From Ciborinia camelliae (Eukaryota > Ascomycota > Leotiomycetes > Helotiales > Sclerotiniaceae): 50,937 nt of DNA. A program made the position numbers and the translations under genes. The DNA lies in the NCBI GenBank assembly GCA_025890175.1, contig JANPYM010000016.1, positions 840,593 to 891,529 of the forward strand, written 5' to 3'. Positions within the stretch are counted from its first letter, which is position 1, and each line of letters begins with the position of its first letter. Under the pieces are notes generated by a model. That model saw only the letters and a list, made by a program, of their open reading frames with translations, made no database searches and had not been told where the DNA came from. Positions 23,780-34,077 of the stretch are shown here, in pieces.

Positions 23780-26700
23780 ATGAGCTGTTCTGGAACCACT
23801 CAAAGCTCAATTCGAAAGCGTTTGACAAGACCAACAAATCCAATTCTACTACATAGACAAAAAATCCTCCTTCCTTCATCTTCACAAAGACCGACAATCA
23901 GTCCCTCGATAAAACATCTGCCATCAAAACCGCAACCATCACCATCCCATAATCGATACATTCATTCCCTTTACTTGAATACCCCGATCAACGGTCTAAC
24001 ACGGAAACCTATCTTCCTATCAACTTTCGCACAGACCTTGGACCCATATCCATTCTTCACTGGACCGAAATCTAAGATCAGACTAGGCGGGGCTAAACAA
24101 CACCATTACTCTCATTCACCCTTCGCAGATCACCATAAGAAGTTGATATTTCGAAATATCGATTCCTATTCTTCACAATCCTTAAACTCTCTTCAATTCT
24201 GCTCACGGTCCCATTCGACCTTGACCGAAAATATGTCGAATTTACCTCAACCAAAGAGCTCAGAAGCTCCCGATAGTCCTTTGAGAGAACAGAGAGTACA
24301 TCACAGACTTGTTGAAAGACTCACCGATCGACTCGAAACCCCCAGCTTAGATGATCGTTCTTATCGAGTCATCAAACTTCCCAATCAACTGGAGGTGTTA
24401 CTCGTTCATGATGCTGAAACAGACAAGGCCTCCGCTGCTATGGACGTCAATGTGGGAAATTTCAGTGACCCTGAAGATTTCCCTGGTATGGCGCATGCTG
24501 TAGAGGTAAAGATGATGCTTTTCAATGCTTATGGAAGTTCTGCTGACATATACTTTCTTTCCAGCATCTACTTTTCATGGGAACCAAAAAGGTATTGTAT
24601 ACCTTTGTCTGGAGATTTGGCGCACTTTCGCACAACTTCCACGTTGATTGATACCCAATAAATACTGACAAGTTGCATAGTATCCTATAGAAAATGCCTA
24701 TTCACAATACCTTTCTTCAAATTCCGGAAGTTCCAATGCATACACCGGTGCCACATCTACAAATTACTACTTTGAGGTTGCTGCAAAATCTGGGGAAGAT
24801 GGAGAATCGGAAGATGCAAACCCCTCGCCTTTGTATGGTGCTTTAGATCGATTTGCGCAATTTTTCATAGATCCCCTCTTCCTTGATTCGACTTTGGACC
24901 GAGAATTAAAGGCCGTGGACTCTGAGAACAAAAAAAATCTCCAAAGTGATCAATGGAGATTGCATCAATTGGATAAATCATTATCGAATCCAAAGCATCC
25001 TTACTGTCATTTTTCGACAGGAAATCTGGAGGTTTTGAAGATACAGCCAGAATCGCGGGGTATAAATGTTCGAGAAAAGTTTATGGAATTCCATGAGAAA
25101 CACTACTCTGCGAATCGTATGAAGCTAGTGATATTGGGACGGGAGCCATTGGATAAATTGGAATCCTGGGCGGCTGATCTTTTCGCCGGAGTACGAAATA
25201 AAGATCTTCCACAAAATCGGTGGGAGAATGAGCGGCCTTATGGCCCAGAACAACTTTCCACTCAATGTTTCGCGAAACCGGTTATGGATTCCCGAACTTT
25301 GGAAATCTCCATCCCCTTCATCGATGAAGAATTACTATTCGAATCGCAACCAAGTCGATATTTGACACATCTCATTGGCCATGAAGGACCGGGTAGTATT
25401 ATGGCTTATATCAAGTCAAAGGGCTGGGCAAATGCTTTAAGTGCAGGTAAGTTTATTTTTCCTTTCACATAGTCTTCCTCCACGGCAGTGGTTCTCAGAG
25501 AGCCAGCGGAGCGTCATTTCACGAATTGATTAATTGTATTATTATGGGGGCGAGCCCCCAAACCCCCATGGCTCGCTGCGCTCGAATTGTTTCTTTCTAC
25601 GGGTGGATCATGCGAACCTCGAATCCTTTCACAACCCCAAACGCATACTGATTCTTTTAGGTGTTTATCCAATATGTCCTGGAACACCTGGCTTATTCAG
25701 TTGCCAGATACGTTTGACCGAAGATGGATTAAAGAATTACAAGGAAGTTGTCAAAGTCTTCTTTCAGTACATTGCATTACTCAAAGATACACCCCCGCAA
25801 GAATGGATCTTTGATGAGCAGAAAGGCTTGGCCGATGTTGATTTCAAATTCAAACAAAAGACTCCAGCCAGTCGATTCACCAGTAAAATCAGTGCCGTCA
25901 TGCAAACACCACTGCCCAGAGAGTGGTTACTCAGTGGTAATAGCAGGCTTCGAAAGTTTGATGGAGAGAAGATATCCGCCGGACTTGATTGCCTAAGAGC
26001 TGACAATTTCCGCATGGCAATTTCTTCCCAAACTTTCCCTGGTGACTGGGATTCAAAGGAAAAGTGGTATGGCACAGAGTACAAATACGAGAAGATTCCA
26101 GTGGATTTGCTAGAAGAAATTAAGAAGGCGGCTTCCAGCCAAAAAGGAGAAAGACTTCCGGAATTACATCTACCCCATGTAAATCAATTCATCCCAACTA
26201 AACTCGAGGTTGAAAAGAGGGAGGTTCAGACACCTGCCATTTCTCCTAAGTTGATCAGGAATGATGACTCGGTTAGAACGTGGTTTAAGAAAGGTCAGTG
26301 AAATCACCCTCCGGTAAGGGAATATAGAGCTAATTCCTTGATAGATGATACTTTCTGGGTTCCAAAAGCCAATCTCTTTATTCAGTGCACAAATCCTTTG
26401 CCACTGGCCACTGCAGAAAACTCTCTCAAAGCAAAAATGTACACCGATTTGGTTTACGACGCACTGGAAGATTACGCTTACGATGCTGAGCTTGCAGGAC
26501 TCGAATACTCTGTTTCCAGCCATTCAATGGGCTTGGAGATTAATGTTTCTGGATATAACGATAAGCTTTCCGTTCTTTTGGAGAAGGTTTTGACTACCAT
26601 GAGAGATCTTGAAGTGAAACAGGATCGATTTGAGATTATCAAGGAGAGATTGAGCAGAGGTCTCAAGAACTGGGACTTTCAACAACCTTACAATCAAGTC

Positions 26701-27817
26701 GGTGACTACATGAGATGGCTTAGCAGCGAGAAGGGCTATATAAATGAGCAATATTTGGCCGAACTATCACATGTCACTGCGGATGACATTCAACAATTCT
26801 ACCCACATCTATTAAGACAGATGCATATTGAAATCTTTGCACATGGAAACTTGTACAAGGAGGATGCCTTGAAATTGGCCGATTTGACGGAAAGCATTTT
26901 GAAGCCAAGAGTATTGCCTCAGACTCAATGGCCCATACCTAGATCTCTAGTCTTTCCACCTGGAGCCAATTTCGTTTACCACAAGACTTTAAAGGATCCG
27001 GCCAATGTTAATCACTGCATAGAATATGTTCTATCCATTGGAGATAAGGCTGTGCGCCCCCAAAGAGCCAAGGCTCTACTCCTTGATCAAATGACACATG
27101 AACCAGCATTTGATCAATTACGCACAAAGGAGCAGCTAGGATATGTTGTTTTCAGTGGTTGTTCCACAACCACCACCACTATCGCCTACAGATTCATCAT
27201 CCAAAGCGAGAAGACTCCCCAATATCTTGAAGAGAGAATTGATTCTTTCTTGGTTGGATATGCAGAAACTCTTAAGAATATGTCAGATTCTGACTTCGAA
27301 GGACACAAGCGAAGTTTAATCACGAAGCGATTGGAGAAATTGAAGAATTTGGATCAAGAATCAAACCGTCTATGGTCTCATATTGAATACGAGTACTTTG
27401 ACTTTGAGCTTGGTAAGTGAAGCTTTATTTAAGATTATGAGTTGACAAACTAACATGTTGAAAGTCCATCACGATGCTGCAAATGTCAAAGCCCTCACCA
27501 AAGAAGACATGACACAATTCTATGATCAGTTCATCATTCCATCTTCCCCACTTCGTTCTAAACTCGCCATTCACCTCATTGCTCAAGGAACCTCTCTGCC
27601 AGAAGAGAAACCAGAAGAACAGACTGTTCTTGCGGTCAATAAAGATCGTAAAGATGCTGAAGATGGAGAAGCTATTGCAGTCAAGGTTGAAGGCAATGGC
27701 ACCAAACCATATGTTATCACCGACGTACGACAATTTAAGAGCATGTTACAGGTTACCGCAGGACCCCAACCTGTGAAGCATATTAGTGAGTTCGAGGAGT
27801 TGGACTCAAAGTTATAG
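23780..27817 (+). CDS. STE23: Insulin-degrading-enzyme / Ste23-type M16 metallopeptidase
   Basis: Exons 24233 (or 23780)-24505, 24565-24591, 24681-25446, 25661-26293, 26345-27412 and 27465-27817. From ATG 24233 the protein is 1039 residues, matching IDE/Ste23 (about 1020); from ATG 23780 it is 1190. The family degrades short amyloid-like peptides, and in yeast Ste23 trims a-factor. The inverted zinc motif HxxEH is His88-Ala-Val-Glu91-His92, split by intron 1 between Glu and His; the third ligand is probably Glu182 in AVDSENKKN. Later blocks include PGTPGLFSCQIRLTEDG, NPLPLATAENSLKAKMYTDL and RTKEQLGYVVFSG. All introns are GT-AG, 50-90 bp, except intron 3 (214 bp), which carries an insertion. 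The upstream 151 codons are basic and Ser/Pro-rich and directly follow an in-frame stop, so they may encode a mitochondrial leader on one isoform. Confidence 0.95.
25470..25623 (+). mobile_element. 154-bp insertion in intron 3, flanked by 10-bp direct repeats
   Basis: TCCTTTCACA occurs at 25460-25469 and again at 25624-25633. Removing the insert plus one repeat leaves a 50-bp intron with a CATACTGAT branch region, the same size as the gene's other introns. No terminal inverted repeats and no coding capacity. Its middle (25544-25590) has the GGGGGCGAGCCCCC hairpin core also found at 13740-13785. Looks like a short non-autonomous element; class unknown. Confidence 0.75.
25544..25590 (+). repeat. 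Dispersed GC-rich hairpin repeat, copy 2
   Basis: Shares ATGGGGGC-AGCCCCCAA and the following ACCCCC, TGGCTCGCT and GCTCG segments with 13740-13785, with only a few substitutions. Weaker similarity (GTTT/CTT/TACxxG..GTGGA) continues for about 20 bp downstream. Confidence 0.8.
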
Positions 27818-28887
27818 ACGGGGAATGATCGTAAACTGGGGGATCAAGGATAGAATACCAAACCGCATTTTGGCGGATGTACCAGTGCAATAGATGTTTC
27901 TGGGCTTAAATACTGGACGACTGGAATGGACTGGACTTGCATGAATGGTAATTGAAATAAGAATTGGGAATCACCAAGGGGAAAGATGGTGATGATTTAT
28001 AGATAGTTCGCTGCACTGCATTTCACTGCATTGGAATGCGAATAGTCTGGTCGGGTCTCGGGTCTCGGGTCTCTGGGGTCTTCCGGCCTGGTAGATACCC
28101 GGATCCCCGAGATCGTCTTTAAATGAATGCGATGAGGTTTAGTTAGATAAATCTTTTAGAGCAAGCATGTAATGCGTGAGTCGTGAGTCGTGAGTCGTGG
28201 TCCGGGATTCGTGTGATTCGTGAACGGAAAATAAGCCTAGTTACTAGCTACTTGGTAGGTGTTCGTGAAATTATTGTATATGACGTATGGTCTGGTAGTT
28301 TTAGTTTTGGTCTATATTACGGGTTTTACCTAGTCGATGGTTTCTTTTTTACCCGAGACTCTTCTTTGCCCTTAAAAGGGGTGAGGTTGTAATGTGGGGT
28401 GGTTGTGCGTGCATTATTTGGTGATTATGATTATGATGATGAGATGAAGTTGGATTTGAGTTTGAGTTTGGGTTTGAGGATTATGCATTATGGATTATGG
28501 ATGGTGAGTGGGGGGTTGGAAATGGTTGGAGATGGTTGGTTGGTTGATTGTTTGGTTGGAAAGGTTAGAAAAGTTGGAGATGGGAGAATTAAAATGTAGT
28601 GGGAAGAGGAAGATGAGAGATGAGAGACAGGAGATGGGGCGTCACGGTGGGAAGTGGGGATGGGAGTGAAGTTATTATCGTATGATGTTGCTTGCTATTG
28701 GGATTATCGATTCGTATGCAGCGACCTACCGACCTCCTGCTCAATGAAGCAATTCATTCACACTACACCTCGTCATCTCATTACTCCTTCACTTCTTCAC
28801 AACTGCGTACCCAACTTCGCAAGTTGGAGACTCGATGAGAAATTGTCATTTCAAATATTGATGGGTTTGTACTGCCAAATCAATACT
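27818..28887. other. Intergenic, 3' of the peptidase gene
   Basis: No supported gene. Contains simple sequence: GGGTCTCGGGTCTC near 28052-28076, GTGAGTCGTGAGTCGT at 28176-28199, and GAT/GATGATG runs near 28420-28450 and a G/T-rich stretch to 28570. Confidence 0.5.
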
Positions 28888-29546
28888 CTATTGTATAGCT
28901 TTGCATATGTCCAGCAAGTATAAGGTGTCGTTGATTAAATCGTTACTGCCGATATGTTTCGCATCGGGATTCATTGCTAGATTGTCATATTGATCGCTCA
29001 TCTTCCAATGTATACTCTGGGATGTTTTGAAGTAGCAATCTACCAGTCTGAACTTCTGGACTTCTTGGCCGAAATAACGGGAGGGACTGAAACAGAATTG
29101 CAACTAAGGATACCCTACAAAGGCAGATCACCAGCTCAGAATAAGGATTCCCAGAACCATTTTGATTTGTACATTTTCTTGGAACGCCAAGTGGCTTCAT
29201 TATCGATGGATGGGTGTATGCTTCCGAGGTCACCAAATCGAGGGGGTCCTTCACGCCTTTCGGGTCGAACGGCGTAAAAGAGAGCCTTCCGTGGTGGCAC
29301 TATATTAGGGAAGTTAAGACGTCCACCAGGATCCTTACCAACTGCGATCCTTGCATCATCCAACCATTGTTGGTAAAGGTCGCGCCTGTGTTGCTGGGTA
29401 AAAGATCCGTCACCTGGGTCTTTCCATGACACTGTGTTCTCCAAGGTTACCCGATGTAAAGATAAAAAGTCTCTCCACGCTAGCGCATTTAATTCCGGTG
29501 TCCAGTTCGGATTCTCCTCCCATAAGTCTGGTGGTATCAACGCCAT
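28888..29546 (-). CDS. Hypothetical protein, one or two exons
   Basis: An ATG at 29546 (context CCAACCATGG) opens a 136-codon frame to 29136. The product is rich in Trp, Pro and charged residues (LWEENPNWTPELNALAWRDF, GDGSFTQQHRRDLYQQWLDD) and has no signal peptide or membrane segment; I do not recognise it. The steady charged/hydrophobic pattern and the good start context favour a real gene. A second frame downstream, about 29070-28888 (SRYFGQEVQKFRLVDCYF, ending at 28888), also looks coding. It can be joined if an intron runs from a GT near 29170 or 29156 to a TTTCAG ending near 29085; the donor is not strong. So the protein may be 136 residues, or about 190 with the extra exon. Neighbours give no functional hint. 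Confidence 0.45.
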
Positions 29547-32169
29547 GGTTGGATGTATAATTCTGATGATGCCGATTCTGTAATGATAGTCGCCAGATGT
29601 GCAATCGAAGAAAGGTATTTGATGAGTCGCATGCGTCTAGATATGATGGGCTATGGTTTGAATAGAATATCCCAAAGTCGGTATATGTATGGGATAGCAA
29701 TGATGGATTCAAAATGAATGAGAAGAGGCTGTGTAGGATGATCTAAGAAGGATGAATAATGAAGGGATCTAAGATCCCGGTACAAGATGGTTGTATCTGA
29801 AGTCAATTTGAGAGGATGATGATGACATTTCCGTTAATTTGATGGTAAGTTTGGTTGTTTCTAAAGTCAAACCAAGAGGGTTACTTCGAGTTTATTTATT
29901 CACATAGTCCGCAGAAGTGGCCTTTTCGAAAGCGTTAAGAATGACTGTAAACATGACCCAGATGACAGCATTTTGGCTCGAAAATGTTTGCAATACAGTA
30001 TTGCAGTAATAGACATGGTGAAATAAGCCTCAAATGATGATGCCTAGACCTCGGACATTTCCTTCACGGTGTGAATATATTTGCAATAGCAAGTTCAAGC
30101 CAAGCGATGGGAAAATTGTTGGGAACATAAAGACACATGAGTCGCAAATGAGAAATTTTGACCCCAAATGTCCATTTGACGGTATTCATATGCTCGGAAA
30201 GGGAGAAATCAATGCAGAATAATATGTCAGTGACTGAAAAGCAACCGAAAATGACCAAAAGGTGTAACTTTTGAAAATTCTTCCTCGATGTAGATATTCA
30301 TGATGGAAAACATCTTCAAAATTACCGAACAAAATCATTGTTAACTGCTTTCCACAGGTATTTTGAGTCAATAGAATGAATTGCGCATGTAATTATTTTC
30401 AAAATGAACGGATTTGGCTAAATCTTGATGCGACACGAACAATAACTCGAGAAATATACTCAACATGACAGAAAAAGATCGTTGGTGACTTGATTTCAAG
30501 GCATTTGATCCAACGGACAATTCCGGCTGGAATATTTGTTAACGTCACTCAGAGAAGTAATGGGTCATTGGTTTCGAAGTTATTTGGATTGGAAATGGAA
30601 TAATGATGAATGTGAATATTTTGGACATGAGTGGGGTGGAGCATTTATAACTCCTCGCTTATAATCTTACTCCAAATCGATAGGGGGGAGGGGTCACGCA
30701 GAGCGAAGTGATTCTTATAGCACACTACCACAGTGAGAGGGTTAATTGATAAGGAAAAGGAAACTTAATTTGATATGTGGCCTTCAGAAATAAACATTGC
30801 CAGGCTGAAATTGTAATCGAAAGTTATGTATCTGGTTAGATTCGAGGGCGCATGAATCTTCATTGTCCTTTGCGACCGAAGATTCGGAAGCCTTCGAATG
30901 GGAGAGACGGAACATCTTGAAAATAGTTGGGTTTAGTGATTTGAGTGCTCTTAAAATTCCGGCGTGAATGATTCAATCTTGGGATATGTAATATGTACTC
31001 TCGAATTGATGTCTTGGCACGCGATTAATGTTTCATCCAACAAAGTCAACAGAAAGCTCTTTCATTACTCAATATCGCGAGCTGGTACACACAAAGCCCG
31101 AAGTGATTGCCGAGATTGATTCAAGTGATGATGTCATATGTCGGCCGAATTTACATGATAGTCACGCCATGAGAGCTTCTCTGGCGAAGCCCCCTTTTAG
31201 CTAGACGACACTATTCAGTAGAGTGAGTGACGGAGGCTACGTTTCATGGTCTGTAAGTATTACTCCCCCCATACATATGTTTTCAAAAGACTTATCACTT
31301 GAAAAAACTTTCTCGAGGATTCCCGAGATTTTTCTTTTCGATGATCAAAATATGTGGAATTAGGCAATGACGATTGACAGATTGAAACCTAGTGTGCATA
31401 CATTAGCTAGCTAGGCGACTTGAAGAAGGATCTTCCTTCCTTATAAATACTTATGGTAACTACGATACTCTCTTCACATTCCCTGTGTCCAGGAAGGGAG
31501 GTGGGATGATCATATGGTCATTTCTCGCTGTATTATTACCACCACCGACCAATGGCGTTCTGGAAAGATAAGTGTCACGTGCAGCCTCTGATTCCAAATG
31601 GTAACTTACAAATCATGTGCGCTGTCTTGCGCAACCAGTTCTTCCTGCACTTTACACTTTAGAATTTGGGATTTTGGTCCCATGCAATCGATATAGCGTG
31701 CCCTAATTAATAATCCCCTCCGGGGAATTCAATTCATATCCCCTTCTTCTTGAGAAATAATCAAAATAAGAGGGAAACGCATGCGCTTCCATACGATACA
31801 CTACCGGTATGGCACCTGTCAAATTCTACAACGCTTTGAGGTGGGAATCAAAACAGCTTTTATATATTGGAAGTCGATATAAGAGAATTCGAAATAAAGA
31901 TTAGAGAATGCATATGAAAGCAACAAGTACTGACTTTTTTATTATCTGACTTTAAGGAGTTTAACTACATCTTTGGGCAATGTGACCAGCGCATCTACTT
32001 TTGATGTTTAACCTTATGCGTTTGTTAAAAGAAATACCCAAGCATGCGACCAGCGCATTGGACGTTCATGTTAGTACAACCAGCGGCGTCTAATGTCTAA
32101 TGCCTCTCTATCTGTTGTCACTCGTTCCTCCGGTACACTTGAGAATACAATTATCAAGCTGTTGGGTCC
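29547..32169. other. Intergenic, no supported gene
   Basis: About 2.6 kb with no recognisable gene. Includes a G-rich GGGGGGAGGGG tract near 30683 and, at 31983-32105, three loosely similar segments each containing ACCAGCG followed by a CTAATGT/GACGTTCATGTTAG-like string, next to the 3' end of the following gene. Confidence 0.5.
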
Positions 32170-34077
32170 TCAATCAATATCAGGCTTTCTTTTATGTCGA
32201 TGTTTATCATGATGAAGATTGCCCTGTGAAGGATTTGAACTCGGAGGCGCAGGACGTTTTCCTTTAGCGATATTAGAGCTTCGTATTCTCAACAGCTCTG
32301 GTCGTTGGGGATATGATGGTGCTACCAACGGCCCCGGTTGCGCCGGGCAAACTGATGATGCTCCCGACCCCTGCTGTTGATCACCGCAATCTAGTTGTAC
32401 TGCAAGCCGCCGCAATCGCTGATAATATGGTTGATTTGGCGACGGCCCCGTTTCTGTTCCCGACGCCCCTGATCGTGTTCCCAATGCTCCCGAACGAAGC
32501 TCCGGTACAAACCATTCACCCGAACTATCTTCGTCATAAATAAACTTGTTAATTCTCCAGGCCCAGTTGAGACGGGTAGCCGCTCGGGCTTCCAGGTTTG
32601 TTGTGTATCCGAAATAGTCCATGATTGCTTCTGGTACGCCGCGAAGGACTTTCCTAGCAGACAAGCGTACACTATACAGCCACGTTAATGCAGAACAAAA
32701 TGCTTTTTCACGATGTGGATTGTCGAAAGAGGCGAGAATATAAAAAAGATCAGATACCTGTTTCTCGGTGAAGCCATTCGCTGGTCGCATTTTGGTTGTT
32801 TTAAGAAAGCCTGGGGGTCTCCCAGCCATGTTGAATATTGTCACTATATCATTTAGAGTGTTCAAGAGTTGCTCCGGCTCCTCAACTGTTCCGAACAAAG
32901 TTGTAGTGATATATGCTAGTCGACATAGATCCACATGATCAAACATGTGACAGACCTGCTCTTCATGATTGTCCCGCCAGACTCTATCTGGTTTACCCCA
33001 TAAATCGACCACGAGCTTGTTATCGTTTTCTTCGGGATCATATGTCGATTCCCAAGGCTCCGGATCCCATTCTCCATAAGGTAGTTCTCCCGAGTTTGTG
33101 GGAATGCATTCCGATCCCGGTATTGCCGCATTTAGATCAGCCGCGGTAGTGACTACGCCCGAGACTGATGGGCTATTAGAAGGGTCTTTGTTCCAGGGTT
33201 GATGCAACGGTGGAGACATTCTGTAAGGCTCAGGTGAGAAGAAAAGTCGGGCATCAATGGGATCTATAAGTTTTACCCGACGCAGATCTTGAAGTTCATT
33301 TGAATCCATGGATTCGGCCTGTTGTGGTGAACCATCGTCCTCAACCTGCGATTCAATTGCGTGGCTCTGCGAGGTAGATGGGGCATATTGTTGTGGTGGA
33401 TCCTGGAGATCTTGAAGTTCATTTGAATCCATGGATTCGGCCTGTTGTGGTGAACCATCCTCCTCAACCTGCGATTCAATTGCGTGGCTCTGCGAGGTAG
33501 ATGGGGCATATTGTTGTGGTGCATGTTGAAGATCCTGAAGTTCATTTGAATCCATGGATTCGACCTGAAGTGGTGAACCCTCCTCAGTTTGCGATTCATA
33601 GATAGATGGTGCATATTGTTGTGGTGCATGTTGGAGATCCTGAAGTTCATTTGAATTGATGGATTCGACCTGAAGTGGTGAACCCTCCTCAGTTTGCGAT
33701 TCATAGATAGATGGTGCATATTGTTGTGGTGCATGTTGGAGATCCTGAAGTTCATTTGAATTGATGGATTCGACCTGGAGTGGTGGATTATCGTCAGTTT
33801 GTGATTCACCTGTGTAGCGCTGCGAGGCAAATAAGGGATATTCTTGTGGTGCATGCAGGAGATCTTGATCTGAAATTGTTCCATATGAGAAAGGGCTTTC
33901 TTCATTCGGAGGGGAATCTCCATCTTCATGTACACGTGGAATATCCCGCGGCTCCCATCGCAGCTCAATGTTTGGGCTGTCTTTTGAGAAACTTTGTGAC
34001 TCCTCCTGTGAATTCTCATGTGAAGATCTATTTGAAGATCCATGTGAGGAGTTGTTCTTTCCACGACTGTCAGACAT
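32170..34077 (-). CDS. Hypothetical repeat-containing protein
   Basis: Single-exon frame of 635 residues from ATG 34077 (context ACAGCCATGTC); the open frame upstream has no ATG. I do not recognise a known domain. Residues 1-60 are Ser/Asn/Glu-rich. Residues about 102-265 are a tandem array of 35- and 41-residue units around SNELQDLQHAPQQYAPS and an acidic ESQxEE segment. A folded-looking central region follows (about 340-510: DLWGKPDRVWRDNHEEQVCH, then FTEKQVSDLFYILASFDNP and RLNWAWRINKFIYDEDSSGE). The C terminus is Pro/Ser-rich and ends in a basic KHRHKRK stretch that could be a nuclear localisation signal. No signal peptide or membrane segment. The repeat array differs between units mainly by insertion of STSQSHAIESQ, pointing to recent expansion. 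Confidence 0.7.
   Translation of the reverse strand: MSDSRGKNNSSHGSSNRSSHENSQEESQSFSKDSPNIELRWEPRDIPRVHEDGDSPPNEESPFSYGTISDQDLLHAPQEYPLFASQRYTGESQTDDNPPLQVESINSNELQDLQHAPQQYAPSIYESQTEEGSPLQVESINSNELQDLQHAPQQYAPSIYESQTEEGSPLQVESMDSNELQDLQHAPQQYAPSTSQSHAIESQVEEDGSPQQAESMDSNELQDLQDPPQQYAPSTSQSHAIESQVEDDGSPQQAESMDSNELQDLRRVKLIDPIDARLFFSPEPYRMSPPLHQPWNKDPSNSPSVSGVVTTAADLNAAIPGSECIPTNSGELPYGEWDPEPWESTYDPEENDNKLVVDLWGKPDRVWRDNHEEQVCHMFDHVDLCRLAYITTTLFGTVEEPEQLLNTLNDIVTIFNMAGRPPGFLKTTKMRPANGFTEKQVSDLFYILASFDNPHREKAFCSALTWLYSVRLSARKVLRGVPEAIMDYFGYTTNLEARAATRLNWAWRINKFIYDEDSSGEWFVPELRSGALGTRSGASGTETGPSPNQPYYQRLRRLAVQLDCGDQQQGSGASSVCPAQPGPLVAPSYPQRPELLRIRSSNIAKGKRPAPPSSNPSQGNLHHDKHRHKRKPDID
33283..33774 (-). 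repeat. In-frame tandem repeat array (105- and 123-bp units)
   Basis: Two 105-bp units nearly identical at DNA level, then two 123-bp units, then a partial fifth. Unit lengths are multiples of three, so the frame is kept. Lies within the hypothetical protein gene. Confidence 0.9.
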
